Shown here: one piece after another, positions 38,650 through 51,369 of the stretch
Layout: every line of letters starts with the position of its first letter
How positions within the stretch are numbered: the first letter of the stretch is position 1
Source of the DNA: Rhodococcoides corynebacterioides NBRC 14404
GTDB taxonomy: Bacteria > Actinomycetota > Actinomycetes > Mycobacteriales > Mycobacteriaceae
Assembly: GCF_001894765.1 (NCBI RefSeq)
Contig: NZ_BCWV01000002.1
Span: forward strand, 806,001 to 870,000
Length of the DNA: 64,000 bases
Reading direction: 5' to 3'
The notes under the pieces: model-generated
Told to the model about the DNA's origin: nothing
Database searches by the model: none
The model's input: only the letters and a program-made list of their open reading frames with translations
Translations under genes and position numbers: made by a program

Positions 38650-39456
38650 GTGTCTCGCACCGTCACCACCGTCAACGTCAACGGCGTTCGCGCCGCCGTC
38701 CGCAAGGGCATGCTCGACTGGCTCGCGACCTCGTCCGCGGACGTGGTCTGCCTACAGGAGACGCGGGCGACGGATGCGGAACTGCGTGCGTGCCTCGACG
38801 GCATCGCCGACGTCTGGTCCATCGTGTCGGCAGAGCCGTCGGCGAAGGGCCGCAACGGCGTCGCGATTCTCTCGCGGGTTCCGTCCGTGTCGTCCCGGAT
38901 CGGCTTCGACGAGGAGTTCGCGGAGTCGGGTCGCTACCTCGAGGCGCGGTTCGCGGCCACCGACGTCGACCCGGCGCTGACCGTCGCCAGCCTGTATCTC
39001 CCGTCGGGCGAGGTGAACACCGAACGGCAGGACGTGAAGGAACGGTTCATGGCGTCGTTCGCGCACCACCTGGCCGACCTCGCGAAGTCGGGCGAGCACG
39101 TGATCGTCGGTGGGGACTGGAACATCGCCCACACCGAGCGAGATCTGAAGAATTGGAAGGGCAACCGCACCAAGTCGGGGTTCCTGCCGTCGGAGCGGGA
39201 GTGGCTCGACGCCCTCGTCGGTGACGACGGAGCGTGGGTGGACGTGGTGCGCACCCTGCATCCGGACGTCGACGGCCCGTACAGCTGGTGGTCGTACCGC
39301 GGCAAGGCGTTCGACAACGACGCCGGGTGGCGCATCGACTATCAGATGGCCACCCGCGACGTCGCGGACCGAGCGAAGGACGCCGTCGTCGAGCGCGCGG
39401 AGACCTACGACCAGCGGTGGTCCGACCACGCGCCGGTCACCGTCGTCTACCGCTGA
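38650..39456 (+). CDS. xthA: Exodeoxyribonuclease III / AP endonuclease
   Basis: A 268-aa EEP-fold nuclease of base-excision repair, cutting at abasic sites. Motifs are TTVNVNGVRAAVRKG at the N-terminus, VVCLQETRA (metal Glu), YLPSGEV, GGDWNIAHTERDLKNWKGN (catalytic Asp/Asn), and the C-terminal WSDHAPV (Asp-His). GTG 38650 places the conserved N-terminus directly after a leaderless -10 box. It may also supply repair capacity alongside the SOS genes, but no LexA box is present. Confidence 0.93.
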   Translation: MSRTVTTVNVNGVRAAVRKGMLDWLATSSADVVCLQETRATDAELRACLDGIADVWSIVSAEPSAKGRNGVAILSRVPSVSSRIGFDEEFAESGRYLEARFAATDVDPALTVASLYLPSGEVNTERQDVKERFMASFAHHLADLAKSGEHVIVGGDWNIAHTERDLKNWKGNRTKSGFLPSEREWLDALVGDDGAWVDVVRTLHPDVDGPYSWWSYRGKAFDNDAGWRIDYQMATRDVADRAKDAVVERAETYDQRWSDHAPVTVVYR

Positions 39457-39486
39457 CCCCCGTTCCGTCGACTCGGCCGTCTGATT

Positions 39487-39492
39487 GAATCT
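39487..39492 (+). promoter_or_regulatory. Candidate leaderless -10 box of trpS
   Basis: GAATCT lies 7 nt before ATG 39500. The spacing matches the other leaderless genes, but the hexamer is a weak TANNNT match. Confidence 0.3.
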
Positions 39493-39496
39493 GTAG

Positions 39497-40537
<1,041 letters not shown>

Positions 40538-40539
40538 CC

Positions 40540-41550
40540 ATGCCCGACGTTGCGGCGATCGTCGAACGGCGACGAGCGGAGTGGCCCTGGTTCGACCACC
40601 TCGCCCGCGCGGGTGCGGTCTACCAGAAGCAGAAGGGCGACTACTACGCCGCGGGCATCACGTACTTCAGTGTGCTGTCGCTGTTCCCGCTGCTCATGGT
40701 GGCGTTCGCGGTGGTGGGCTTCGTCCTGAGCGCGCGGCCCGATCTGCTGACGGAACTGCAGTCGCAGATCGCGGAGAACGTCCCGGGAAGCTTCGGCGAC
40801 ACGATCAACGATCTCGTGGCGACGGCCGTCGAGTCGCGGACCAGTGTGGGTGTGCTGGGCCTGCTCGGTGCGCTGTACGCCGGTCTCGGGTGGACCGCGA
40901 ACCTGCGGGACGCGCTCACGGCCATGTGGGAGACGACGCACGACGGCGGGTCGTTCCTGGGCACCAAGATTCGCGATCTGGGGGCCCTGGTGGGGCTGGG
41001 TGTCGCGCTGGTGGTCTCGCTCGGGCTGTCGGCGATCGCCAGCGGCTCCGTCGTTCCGGCTTTGTTGGCGGCGGTCGGCCTCGACCACGTTCCCGGCGTC
41101 GGGGTCGCCGTGCAGATCGTGTCGATTTTGCTGGCGGTCGCGGCCACGTGGGCACTCTTCGTGTGGGTGATCGCCAGGCTGCCGCGAGAGCCGGTGACGG
41201 TGCGCAGCGCCGCGCGTGCCGCCCTCATGGCGGCAGTGGTGTTCGAGGTGTTCAAGCAACTCGGAGCCGTGTACCTGGAGCGCGTGACATCCGGGCCGGC
41301 CGGGGTGACGTTCGGTCCGATCATCGGCATTCTCGTGTTCGCCTTCGTCACCTCGCGGTTCCTGCTGTTCTCGACGGCATGGGCGGCGACCAGTCGGGAC
41401 AACCGCGCTCTCGCGCCCGCCCCGGTGCCCGAGGCGGCGGTCATCGCGCCGACCGTCGTCGTCCGCGAGGGCGTCTCGCCCGTCGGAGTCGCGGCCGTGG
41501 TCGGCGCCGCAGTCGTCGCGGTGCTCGGTCTGGGCCGGCGCCGGCGCTGA
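40540..41550 (+). CDS. YihY/YhjD-family inner membrane protein
   Basis: A 336-aa membrane protein with about six segments. The start ARAGAVYQKQKGDYYAAGITYFSVLSLFPLLMV matches the YihY/YhjD (formerly RNase BN-like) family. The name YhjD is used for the trpS-linked actinobacterial members, but biochemical function is not settled. An extra hydrophobic segment near the C-terminus is followed by a basic tail (GLGRRRR). GAGAGG 8 nt upstream supports ATG 40540. The stop lies in a hairpin shared with the convergent dacB-like gene. Confidence 0.88.
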   Translation: MPDVAAIVERRRAEWPWFDHLARAGAVYQKQKGDYYAAGITYFSVLSLFPLLMVAFAVVGFVLSARPDLLTELQSQIAENVPGSFGDTINDLVATAVESRTSVGVLGLLGALYAGLGWTANLRDALTAMWETTHDGGSFLGTKIRDLGALVGLGVALVVSLGLSAIASGSVVPALLAAVGLDHVPGVGVAVQIVSILLAVAATWALFVWVIARLPREPVTVRSAARAALMAAVVFEVFKQLGAVYLERVTSGPAGVTFGPIIGILVFAFVTSRFLLFSTAWAATSRDNRALAPAPVPEAAVIAPTVVVREGVSPVGVAAVVGAAVVAVLGLGRRRR

Positions 41551-41560
41551 CCGTTCAGCG
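41545..41560. terminator. Bidirectional hairpin containing both stop codons
   Basis: CGCTGA-CCGT-TCAGCG forms a 6-bp stem in which the TGA of the YihY gene and the TGA of the convergent carboxypeptidase gene are paired with each other. Third case of this arrangement in the window. Confidence 0.45.
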
Positions 41561-42928
41561 TCGAGAGAGCCTGCGCGCCAACAGAATCAACCCCACCACG
41601 ACGATGCCCCCGAGCACGCCCACTCCGAGGCGAACGGTGCCGTCGGCCGAATCGTCGACGCCCGGATAGGAGCCTCCGGAGGGTGCGGCGAGGGCACTGT
41701 CGGCTCCGTCGTCGGCCGGATCCGATGGTGCCGCCCGCGTCGCCGACGGGTCGCCGGCGTCGTCCGGTGCCGCGTCCGTGCCCCCGCTCAGGGTGCCGAC
41801 GGTCGCGTCCGGTTGGGCGAAGCCGAAGTCGAGCAGCCGTGCCGCCTGCTCCCATGGACGGATCGGCAGGACGTCGGCGGCCATCAACGAGACCACGAGG
41901 CGCCGACCGTCTCGTTCGGCCGCCCCGACGAACGTCTGGCGGGCGTCGTCGGTGTAGCCGTTCTTGCCGCCGAGCGTGCCGGGGTAGCGGAACAGCAAGG
42001 CGTTGTCGCTGGCCAGGGTGAACCCGGGGCGGTCCTCGTTCAGCGGGAGGTCGGGGTTCACCGGTACCCCGGGCTGGTCGGGTCGCGACGGGTTGTCCGG
42101 CTTGGCCGGGTCCTTCGGATACCCCGGGAACGGGACTTCCTCCGCCGCGAGCAGTTCGGCGAAGCGCGGGTCCGCCATGGCGGCCCGGAAGATCACGGCC
42201 AGGTCGTAGGCGGAGCTGGACATACCGGGTCCGTCCAGACCCGACGGTGTCGCGGTCCGAGTGTCCAGGGCGCCGAGGTCGCGGGCTCGATCGTTCATCG
42301 CTTCCACCGCACGGGCGGTGCCGCCGAGTTGCCCGGCGATGGCGTGGGCGGCGTCGTTGCCCGACGCCATCACCAGGCCCTGCAGCAACTGGCGCACGGT
42401 GTAGACGCCGCCCTTGCCCAGTCCGACCGCGCTGCCCTCGGTCTCGGCGTCCTCCGCGGTCGCCGTCACACGCGTGTCGAGGTCCAGAGTGTCGAGCGCC
42501 ACGAGTGCGAGGAGAACCTTGATGGTGCTCGCCGGTCGATAGCGACCGTGGGGATCCTTGGCGGCGATGACCGCCCCGGTGTCCAGGTCGGAGACCGTCC
42601 AGGCCGTCGCCGAGATGTCGGCGGGGACGGGTGGTGCGCCGTCGGCGACGATCACGCCGCAGTCGCCCAGGGAGTTTCCTCCGACGGGGGTGTTCGGCAC
42701 CGGCACCGGGGCGGGTGCGGTCGACCCCGGAGCCGGGACCTCGGACGCGTCGATGGCGGGCGGCGGCGTCTCGCGGTGGGGGCACGAGTCTGTACCGGGG
42801 GTGGCGAACGGTGTGGTGGTCGGCGGGGCCACCGGTTGGGCCGCTGCGGGCTGGGCCGCTACGGGTGTGCCGAGCGCCGTGAGGGCGCCGAGTGCGAGTG
42901 CCGCGATCAGCCGTCGATACGTGGTCAT
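41555..42928 (-). CDS. D-alanyl-D-alanine carboxypeptidase (DacB/PBP5-like)
   Basis: A 457-aa secreted, membrane-anchored S11-type peptidase that trims peptidoglycan stem peptides. A signal peptide (about residues 1-30) is followed by a Pro-rich region to about 100. The catalytic S134-x-x-K137 is in RPASTIKV, the second motif is SGND near 188, and the third reads [10 protein letters not shown] instead of the usual KTG. A Ser/Asp/Ala-rich stretch leads to a C-terminal membrane anchor and RRLSRR. ATG 42928 follows a TACGCT box by 8 nt (leaderless). It converges with the YihY gene. Confidence 0.9.
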   Translation of the reverse strand: MTTYRRLIAALALGALTALGTPVAAQPAAAQPVAPPTTTPFATPGTDSCPHRETPPPAIDASEVPAPGSTAPAPVPVPNTPVGGNSLGDCGVIVADGAPPVPADISATAWTVSDLDTGAVIAAKDPHGRYRPASTIKVLLALVALDTLDLDTRVTATAEDAETEGSAVGLGKGGVYTVRQLLQGLVMASGNDAAHAIAGQLGGTARAVEAMNDRARDLGALDTRTATPSGLDGPGMSSSAYDLAVIFRAAMADPRFAELLAAEEVPFPGYPKDPAKPDNPSRPDQPGVPVNPDLPLNEDRPGFTLASDNALLFRYPGTLGGKNGYTDDARQTFVGAAERDGRRLVVSLMAADVLPIRPWEQAARLLDFGFAQPDATVGTLSGGTDAAPDDAGDPSATRAAPSDPADDGADSALAAPSGGSYPGVDDSADGTVRLGVGVLGGIVVVGLILLARRLSRR

Positions 42929-42936
42929 CGTCGTCG

Positions 42937-42942
42937 AGCGTA
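42937..42942 (-). promoter_or_regulatory. Leaderless -10 box of the carboxypeptidase gene
   Basis: TACGCT on the minus strand, 8 nt before ATG 42928. Confidence 0.45.
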
Positions 42943-43024
42943 GGTGCCGATCCCGCGCGTCCGGGGGAGGTGTCCCCGGTCGAGTTCGTGCGTGCGTGTC
43001 CTGGGTCGTGTCGGTGGGTGCCGG

Positions 43025-43045
43025 TACACTCGAACATACGAGCGA
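43025..43045 (+). promoter_or_regulatory. -10 box with degenerate LexA site upstream of the 13E12 gene
   Basis: TACACT (43025-43030) runs directly into TCGAACATACGAGCGA (43030-43045), which has a perfect left LexA half-site (TCGAAC) and a right half with two mismatches to GTTCGA. LexA binding at reduced affinity is possible. Confidence 0.4.
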
Positions 43046-43061
43046 CTGGGGGGTCGGCGAC

Positions 43062-44933
43062 ATGGTTACGACGCAGGTGGGGGCACGGACTACGGCGACG
43101 CCGTGGGCTGCACTGGATCACGCTGCCCTCGGTCTGCCCGCCACCACCGACCTTCCGTCTCCGCGGGCACTGGACGCACTTGTGCACACTGCCGCCGGGG
43201 TCGCGTACTTGAAGTGGTTCGAATACCAGCTCGCCGCCGCCATGCACGCCGAACTGGTGGAACCGTTCGAGGACGAGGACCGCCGCGAGCTCGACGCGTT
43301 CACCCGCTGCGCCGCCACCATCGCCACGACGATGTCGATCACCCCGTTCGCCGCCCGCACCCTGCTCACCGACGCCGTCGCCCTCCGCGACCGGCTACCC
43401 CTGGTCGCGCAGTGCCTACGCGACGGAATCGTCACCCCGCACCACATCCGCACCATCGTCTCCCGCACCGAACTCATCGAGGGGCAGTGCTACGCCGCCC
43501 TCGTCGACGCCGACATCGCCGCCGCGTTGCGTAAACCCGGGTCGTGGTCGCCGGCGCGGATGGAGGTCATGGTCGACACGATGGTGCACCGCCGTGACCC
43601 CGACGCCGTCCGCGCCCGCCGGGAGGCTGCGAAGCGGAACCGGGCGTTCACCGTGGAGGTCGGGCGGGACGGGATGGCCACGACGACGGACACCCGGCCC
43701 GCCGAGGACACTGCCCTCGCCGCCGCCGCGGTCCACCGCCTCGCGGCGCAGGTGTGCCCCAAGGACACCCGGTCGAAGGCGGCGCGGGCATCGGATGCGC
43801 ACTACGCGTTGGTCACCCGGACCGAATTCGGGTGCGACTGCGACCGCCCGATCACCGACTGCCGCTACAAGAATGTCGACGTCGGTACGTTCGCGGCGAC
43901 GGCGCCGCGGATCGTGATCCACCTGGTCACCGACACCACCACCCTCACCGGCCCCGTCCCCGCCCCGGACTCCGACCGGGTCTGCAGGTCGCCGCAACAC
44001 CTGCCGCGACCGAACACCGAGCCCACCCCTGCGGCCGAGTCGGTGGCGCCGGAACCGTCCGCGCCGGGTTCCGTTGCGACGGAACCGGGTGCAGCAGAAC
44101 CGGTCGCAGCAGAACCTGTTGCGGCGGACGCGGTGACACCGGATTGCACCGGCACCGCGATACTGGCCGACGCCGCCGCGGACGCGACCTCCACCGATCC
44201 GTCCGCGAGGGAACAGCCTGCGGCGGAGGGCCCGCACGGGTGCGACGAGCCCCTCGGTCTCGACACCGTCGACGGTGTCGGATTCCTCGCCGGCATCGGC
44301 ATCATCTCCGGCGCCCACGTCCGCGACCTCGCAACCGACCCCCGCACCGTCATCCGCCCACTCGGTGACGGCACCGACACCCCACTCCCGGCGACCCAAC
44401 CCTCGAACCCGTACCGCCCCTCCGCGGCCCTCGATGCGTACGTGCGGGCGCGGGATCAGTTCTGCACCTGGCCCGGCTGCAACCGACCCGCCTGGGAGGC
44501 AGACCTCGACCACATCACCGAATACGACCACACCCACCCCGAGCAGGGCGGGCGCACCGACGCGGCCGGACTCGGCGCCAAATGCCGGTTCCATCACCTA
44601 CTGAAAACGTTCGGGGATTTCGTCGACGACCAGTACCCCGACCCGAATGATCCGAGCCGACTGATTCGCACCATCACCATCCCCGGCGGACGCACCGTCC
44701 TCGGCCCCGCGTTCACGGGCCACGACGTCCACCCCGGCCTCGACATGATCGTCTTCGGCGACCCACCCGACACGTCAACGCCGCGGCCATCGAGACCGGG
44801 CCTCACCGAACGCCTCCGACCCGCCCCACGCACCGAGCAGAAACACGCCCGCCGACGACAGGAACGCAACCGCAACCGCCTCCGCAACGCGATGAAGCTC
44901 CACCCACCCGACGACACCCCACCCCCGTTCTGA
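43062..44933 (+). CDS. 13E12-repeat family protein (DUF222 plus HNH endonuclease domain)
   Basis: A 623-aa protein with an N-terminal DUF222 region (about residues 30-290), an Ala/Glu/Pro-rich variable linker (about 300-380) and a C-terminal HNH nuclease domain with [23 protein letters not shown] and the later CRFHH (about 467-510). A basic tail follows. The 13E12/REP13E12 family is multicopy in actinobacteria, and some members are phage integration targets and damage-inducible. Repeats of the [18 protein letters not shown] type mark the linker. ATG 43062 follows GGGGGGTCGG; upstream GTG codons are alternatives. No recombinase or prophage lies nearby. Confidence 0.9.
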   Translation: MVTTQVGARTTATPWAALDHAALGLPATTDLPSPRALDALVHTAAGVAYLKWFEYQLAAAMHAELVEPFEDEDRRELDAFTRCAATIATTMSITPFAARTLLTDAVALRDRLPLVAQCLRDGIVTPHHIRTIVSRTELIEGQCYAALVDADIAAALRKPGSWSPARMEVMVDTMVHRRDPDAVRARREAAKRNRAFTVEVGRDGMATTTDTRPAEDTALAAAAVHRLAAQVCPKDTRSKAARASDAHYALVTRTEFGCDCDRPITDCRYKNVDVGTFAATAPRIVIHLVTDTTTLTGPVPAPDSDRVCRSPQHLPRPNTEPTPAAESVAPEPSAPGSVATEPGAAEPVAAEPVAADAVTPDCTGTAILADAAADATSTDPSAREQPAAEGPHGCDEPLGLDTVDGVGFLAGIGIISGAHVRDLATDPRTVIRPLGDGTDTPLPATQPSNPYRPSAALDAYVRARDQFCTWPGCNRPAWEADLDHITEYDHTHPEQGGRTDAAGLGAKCRFHHLLKTFGDFVDDQYPDPNDPSRLIRTITIPGGRTVLGPAFTGHDVHPGLDMIVFGDPPDTSTPRPSRPGLTERLRPAPRTEQKHARRRQERNRNRLRNAMKLHPPDDTPPPF

Positions 44934-44990
44934 GGGGCTGCCGGTGATGCTGTCCTGCGGGTGGCGCTGTGATGTCAGTGGTGCTGCGGC

Positions 44991-46487
44991 TCAGTCGTTC
45001 TGAGGGAAGCCGAGATTGATGCCGCCGTGGCTGGGGTCGAGCCAGCGGGCGGTGACGGCTTTGGCGCGGGTGAAGAAGTGAACTCCCTCGGTGCCGTGAG
45101 CATGGGTGTCGCCGAAGAGGCTGTTCTTCCAGCCGCCGAAGCTGTAGTACGCCATGGGAACCGGGATGGGGACGTTGATGCCGACCATGCCGACCTCCAC
45201 CTCGTTCTGGAACCGTCGGGCGGCGCCGCCGTCGTTGGTGAAGATGGCGGTGCCGTTGCCGTAGGGATTGTCGTTGATCAGCTGCAGTGCGTCGTCGTAC
45301 GTGTCGACGCGCACCACGGACAGGACGGGTCCGAAGATCTCGTCGGTGTAGACACTCATCTCGGGGGTGACGTGGTCCAGAAGGGTCGGGCCGAGCCAGA
45401 ATCCGTGGGGATCGCCGTCGGCCTGCACTCCGCGCCCGTCGACGACGACGGTGGCGCCCTCCTTCTCGCCGGCGTCGACGTAGGAGGCGACCTTGTCGCG
45501 ATGTGCCTTGGTCACCAGGGGGCCCATGTCGGCGCCGCGGGTGCCGTCGCCGGTGCGCAGGGGGGTGGTGCGGTCGACGATCTTGGCGACGAGGTCGTCC
45601 GCGATGTCCCCGACGGCGACGAGAGCCGAGATGGCCATGCAGCGCTCACCGGCGGAGCCGAAGCCGGCGTTGACCATGGCGTCGGCGGCGAGGTCGAGGT
45701 CGGCGTCGGGCAGGACGATGGCGTGGTTCTTCGCACCGCCCAGGGCTTGAACGCGCTTTCCGTGTGCGGTGCCGGTGGAGTAGACGTACTGGGCGATGGG
45801 CGTGGACCCGACGAAGCTGATCGACTTGATCGCACGGCTGGCGAGCAACTCGTCGACGGCGAGCTTGTCGCCCTGCAGGACGTTGAAGACGCCGTCGGGC
45901 AGGCCCGCTTCCTTCCACAGTTCGGCGAGCCAGATGCTGGCGGTGGGGTCCTTCTCGCTGGGCTTGAGGACGACGGTGTTGCCGGCGGCGATGGCGACGG
46001 GGAAGAACCACATCGGCACCATGGCGGGGAAGTTGAAGGGGGAGATGATGCCGACGGGGCCGAGGGGCTGGCGGATGGAGAAGACGTCGACCTTGGAGGA
46101 GGCGTTCTCGGTGAAGCCGCCCTTGAGCAGGTGGGGGATGCCGCAGGCGAATTCGACGACTTCCTGACCGCGGGAGATCTCGCCGAGGGCGTCGGAGAGG
46201 ACCTTGCCGTGCTCGGCGGTGATGATGGCGGCGAGTTCGTCCTTGCGGGAGTTGAGCAGCTCGCGGAAGGCGAAGAGAATCGACGTGCGCTTGGCCAGCG
46301 AGGTGTCGCGCCAGGCGGGGAACGCGGATGCGGCGGCGGCGATGACGGCGCGGGCGTCGTCGAGGTCGGCCAGGGCGACCTGCCCGGTGACCTCACCGGT
46401 GGCGGGGTTGGTGACCTCGGCGGTGCGGTCGGACGTGCCGGCGAATGGCTTGCCGTCCACCCAGTGCCCGATGATGTTCGTGGTCAT
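44991..46487 (-). CDS. iolA: Methylmalonate-semialdehyde dehydrogenase (acylating)
   Basis: A 498-aa CoA-dependent aldehyde dehydrogenase, last step of inositol breakdown: malonate semialdehyde to acetyl-CoA and CO2 with NAD. Motifs are ISPFNFPAMVPMWFFPVAIA, VGSTPIAQYVYSTG and the catalytic Cys near residue 283 in GSAGERCMAIS, all typical of MmsA/IolA. It may also act in valine degradation. It is the distal gene of the iol operon, 8 nt after the iolH-like gene, with GTAGGAA upstream of ATG 46487. Confidence 0.93.
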   Translation of the reverse strand: MTTNIIGHWVDGKPFAGTSDRTAEVTNPATGEVTGQVALADLDDARAVIAAAASAFPAWRDTSLAKRTSILFAFRELLNSRKDELAAIITAEHGKVLSDALGEISRGQEVVEFACGIPHLLKGGFTENASSKVDVFSIRQPLGPVGIISPFNFPAMVPMWFFPVAIAAGNTVVLKPSEKDPTASIWLAELWKEAGLPDGVFNVLQGDKLAVDELLASRAIKSISFVGSTPIAQYVYSTGTAHGKRVQALGGAKNHAIVLPDADLDLAADAMVNAGFGSAGERCMAISALVAVGDIADDLVAKIVDRTTPLRTGDGTRGADMGPLVTKAHRDKVASYVDAGEKEGATVVVDGRGVQADGDPHGFWLGPTLLDHVTPEMSVYTDEIFGPVLSVVRVDTYDDALQLINDNPYGNGTAIFTNDGGAARRFQNEVEVGMVGINVPIPVPMAYYSFGGWKNSLFGDTHAHGTEGVHFFTRAKAVTARWLDPSHGGINLGFPQND

Positions 46488-46495
46488 GACAATTC

Positions 46496-47368
46496 CTACT
46501 TTCCGTACTTCGCGACGTGGTCGGTCATCGTCTGCAGTTGATAGCGGGAGACCTCCCGCGCGTTCTCGTTCTCGGCGAAGACGCTCGACACCATGACGGT
46601 GTCGCGGTCGTAGAACCCGATGCGGTCGAGACCGCCGAAGAACCGGTCCCAATCGACGTCGCCGTCGCCGATCTTCAGATGTTGGTGCACCCGAACGGGA
46701 TTGCCGGGCGGGTTGGTGATGTAGCGCAGGCCGTGGGAGCGGTGGTGGTCCATGGTGTCCGCGACGTGGACCAGGCGAACCATGTCGCCGGCCTCGTCGA
46801 GGATCCGATCCAGGTCGCCGCCCATGTGGAACTGGTGGCAGGCGACCACCACCATGCCCAGGTTCGGCGAGTTGACTCCGCGGATCACCCGCATCGCCGC
46901 GAGCCCGTCCTCGACGAAGTCGTCGGGGTGCGGATCGATCAGGACGTCGAGTCCCTCACGTTCGATGATCGGCAGCAGCTCTTCCATCGACCGGTAGAAG
47001 GCCCGCTCGGACTCCTCCGCCTTCTCGGGCCGGCCGCTGAACTCGGTGTTCATCCGCTGCACCCCGAGGTCGACGGTGATCTGGATGGCGCGCTTCCAGT
47101 ACCGCACCGCCGCTTCCCGCGCGTCCTCGTCGGGTCCGGACCACCGCAGCACCGGCAGCACCGACGCGATGCCGACACCGGCGTCGTCGCAGGCTCGCCG
47201 GAATCGTCGGACCAGATGGTCGTTCGCCTTGGGGTGGTTGAAGAACGGGATCATGTCGACGTGCGGGGTGAGCTGCAGCCACTCGTACCCCAGCTCGGCG
47301 ACGACGCCCGGCAGCTCCAGCAGCGAGTGCTCGTGATGGAACGGGGTGGGATCGAGAGCGACCTTCAT
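46496..47368 (-). CDS. iolH: Sugar phosphate isomerase/epimerase, IolH-like
   Basis: A 290-aa TIM-barrel protein of the xylose-isomerase-like (AP endonuclease 2) superfamily: MKVALDPTPFHHEHSLLELP at the start, metal-ligand type motifs MNTEFSGRP, VLIDPHPDDF, VACHQFHMGGD and HVADTMDHHRSHG. It resembles IolH of inositol operons, whose exact reaction is not established. It lies between iolG (2 nt gap) and iolA (8 nt gap), so it is clearly part of the operon. The symbol rests on context and overall resemblance. Confidence 0.8.
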   Translation of the reverse strand: MKVALDPTPFHHEHSLLELPGVVAELGYEWLQLTPHVDMIPFFNHPKANDHLVRRFRRACDDAGVGIASVLPVLRWSGPDEDAREAAVRYWKRAIQITVDLGVQRMNTEFSGRPEKAEESERAFYRSMEELLPIIEREGLDVLIDPHPDDFVEDGLAAMRVIRGVNSPNLGMVVVACHQFHMGGDLDRILDEAGDMVRLVHVADTMDHHRSHGLRYITNPPGNPVRVHQHLKIGDGDVDWDRFFGGLDRIGFYDRDTVMVSSVFAENENAREVSRYQLQTMTDHVAKYGK

Positions 47369-47370
47369 CG

Positions 47371-48405
47371 TCAGGCTCCCGAGATGTCCGCGCGGGCGAC
47401 CATGTCGACCGCCACGGGCTCACCGGACTCGAGGGAGAGCACACCGGCTTCGCAGACCGCGGCGGCGGCGTACCCGTCCCAGGCGCCGGGACCGTCGACG
47501 TAGTTGCCCGTCTCGGCGCCTGCGTGCACGGCGTCGACCCACCGCTGGATCTCCACGTCGTACGCCTGGCCGAACCGCTCGATGAAGCCGGGGGTGATGG
47601 TGCCGCCGCGGACGCCGGGTGCGGACGTCCGCACCAGGCCGACGTCGAGGCCGATCATGGCGCTGCCGCGTTCGGCGACCACCTCGGTTCGCACCTCGTA
47701 GGCGACGCCGGTGGTGACGAAGACCTCCGCGTCGACGTGCCGGCCGGACTCCGTGGTGAAGATCGCGATCTGCGGATCACGAAGTCCCTTCGGCGCAGCG
47801 GGATTGGCCGACGGCGCGATGATCTGGATCTTCGTGATCTCCTCGTCCAGCAGGAAACGGGCGACGTCGACCTCGTGGACCAGCGAGTCGCGCACGATCA
47901 TGGCGCTGTCGAAGTGCGACGGGACGTCGGGATTGCGGTGCGCGCAGTGCACCACGAGGGCGCGGCCCAGGTCGCCGGAGTCGAGGAGCGCCTTGAGCTG
48001 CTCGTACTCACGGTCGAATCGGCGCATGAAACCGACCTGGATCAGCTTCTTGCCGGTGGCGGCCTCCGCCCGGACCACCTCGAGCGACGTCTCGACGGAC
48101 GTGGTCAGCGGCTTCTCGCACATGACGGGCTTGCCGTGCTCGAGGCACGCCAGCAACTGCTTCTCGTGCGTGGGGCCGGGGGTGGCGAGGACGACGGCGT
48201 CGACCTCGGGATCGGCGATGGCGTCGAGGGGGTCCTCGACCACACGGGCACCGGGGACGGTGCCGGCGATCTCGTGGGCCCGCTCGGTGACGTAGTCGTT
48301 GACGACGGCGACGCGAGCGCCGGAGATGGTCCGGGTGATGCGCTGGACGTGGTCGGCGCCCATGCGCCCGACACCGAGGACGGCGATGCGGAGTTCGGAA
48401 TTCAC
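47371..48405 (-). CDS. iolG: myo-Inositol 2-dehydrogenase (Gfo/Idh/MocA family)
   Basis: A 344-aa NAD-dependent dehydrogenase expected to oxidise myo-inositol to 2-keto-myo-inositol (scyllo-inosose). The Rossmann motif is VLGVGRMGADH. The conserved EKP is in VMCEKPLTTS and carries the catalytic-type Lys. The substrate-site pattern GFMRRFDREYEQLK and DSLVHEVDVARFLL are typical of IolG. GTG 48405 gives the standard N-terminus, with only a weak ribosome binding site; a longer upstream start is possible. It lies 29 nt after iolE in the operon. Confidence 0.9.
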   Translation of the reverse strand: MNSELRIAVLGVGRMGADHVQRITRTISGARVAVVNDYVTERAHEIAGTVPGARVVEDPLDAIADPEVDAVVLATPGPTHEKQLLACLEHGKPVMCEKPLTTSVETSLEVVRAEAATGKKLIQVGFMRRFDREYEQLKALLDSGDLGRALVVHCAHRNPDVPSHFDSAMIVRDSLVHEVDVARFLLDEEITKIQIIAPSANPAAPKGLRDPQIAIFTTESGRHVDAEVFVTTGVAYEVRTEVVAERGSAMIGLDVGLVRTSAPGVRGGTITPGFIERFGQAYDVEIQRWVDAVHAGAETGNYVDGPGAWDGYAAAAVCEAGVLSLESGEPVAVDMVARADISGA

Positions 48406-48434
48406 TTCGGGGACGTCCGTTCTGGAGGGAGGAG

Positions 48435-49358
48435 TCAGGAGAAGGTGACGGCGGGAACGCCGCAGGAGCCGAGGTACTGTCGGGTGCGTCGCGCGATGGG
48501 CAGGGGAGCGTCGACCTCGCAGGGGTACATGTCCTGCTCGACGATCGCGAAGAGATCGGCGGTCAGCCGGCCCTCGGTCGCGAGCCGCTCGACGGTCTCG
48601 AGCAGCGGCGGCATCGCCGGAATGCCCAGGGGCGGTTCGGTCATCGCGCCCAGCCGGACCGCTTCGCCGAACGGCAGGTCCTCGGCGAGCACCTTGTCGC
48701 GCACCGCTTCGTCGACCTGCTTGAGATGGAGGTACCCGATGCGTTCGGGCGCCCGCTCGATGATGGCGATGTTGTCGCCGCCGCAGTAGCTGATGTGGCC
48801 GGTGTCGAGGCAGAGGTTCACGAACTCGCTCGAGGTGCCGTCGAGGAAGCGGTAGACGTTCTCCTCGGTGTCGACGTGGCTGTCGGCGTGCGGGTGGTAC
48901 TGCGCCTTGACGCCGTACTGCTCGAACATCCGCCTGCCGAGCGCGTTCATGCCCTCGGTCTTCTTGCGCCACTGGTCGGCGGTGAGGGTCCGATCCTCCA
49001 GGACGGCGCCCGTGGACGGGTCGCGCCACATCTCGGGGATGACGACGACGTGCTTGCCGCCGACGGCGGCGGTCAACTTGGCGACGTCCTCGATCTGCGT
49101 CCAGACCGCGTCCCACGCGTCGTCCTGGTGCAGGTGCTCGAACACCGTGCCGGCGGACAGCTTCAGGTTCCGAGCCTCGAGCTCGGCGGTGAGCTTCTGC
49201 GGGTCGGTGGGCAGATAGCCGAAGGGGCCGAGTTCGATCCACTCGTAACCGGACGCGGAGACCTCGTCGAGAAATCGCTCGTACGGGGTCTGCTGCGGAT
49301 CCTCGGGGAACCACACGCCCCAGGAGTCCGGGGCGGAGCCGACGCGGATGACGCTCAT
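48435..49358 (-). CDS. iolE: Inosose dehydratase (2-keto-myo-inositol dehydratase)
   Basis: A 307-aa TIM-barrel lyase that dehydrates 2-keto-myo-inositol to the trihydroxycyclohexane-dione. The N-terminus GSAPDSWGVWFPEDPQQTPY matches the IolE signature. Metal-ligand regions are VVVIPEMWRDP, YHPHADSHVD, CLDTGHISYCGGD and HLKQVDEAVRDK. ATG 49358 has an AAAGG site. It lies 20 nt after iolD in the operon. A second, more distant IolE-like gene is at 60572-61459. Confidence 0.9.
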   Translation of the reverse strand: MSVIRVGSAPDSWGVWFPEDPQQTPYERFLDEVSASGYEWIELGPFGYLPTDPQKLTAELEARNLKLSAGTVFEHLHQDDAWDAVWTQIEDVAKLTAAVGGKHVVVIPEMWRDPSTGAVLEDRTLTADQWRKKTEGMNALGRRMFEQYGVKAQYHPHADSHVDTEENVYRFLDGTSSEFVNLCLDTGHISYCGGDNIAIIERAPERIGYLHLKQVDEAVRDKVLAEDLPFGEAVRLGAMTEPPLGIPAMPPLLETVERLATEGRLTADLFAIVEQDMYPCEVDAPLPIARRTRQYLGSCGVPAVTFS

Positions 49359-49378
49359 GGACAAGCCTTTCGATGATC

Positions 49379-51334
<1,956 letters not shown>

Positions 51335-51369
51335 GCTCCTCGAGGTGGGGTGGTGGGGGTCCGATGCGG

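Noticed and set aside
43030-44933. 13E12 gene considered as a mobile element or phage attachment site
   Set aside because: No integrase, flanking direct repeats or composition change was seen; the domain layout is that of a chromosomal family member.
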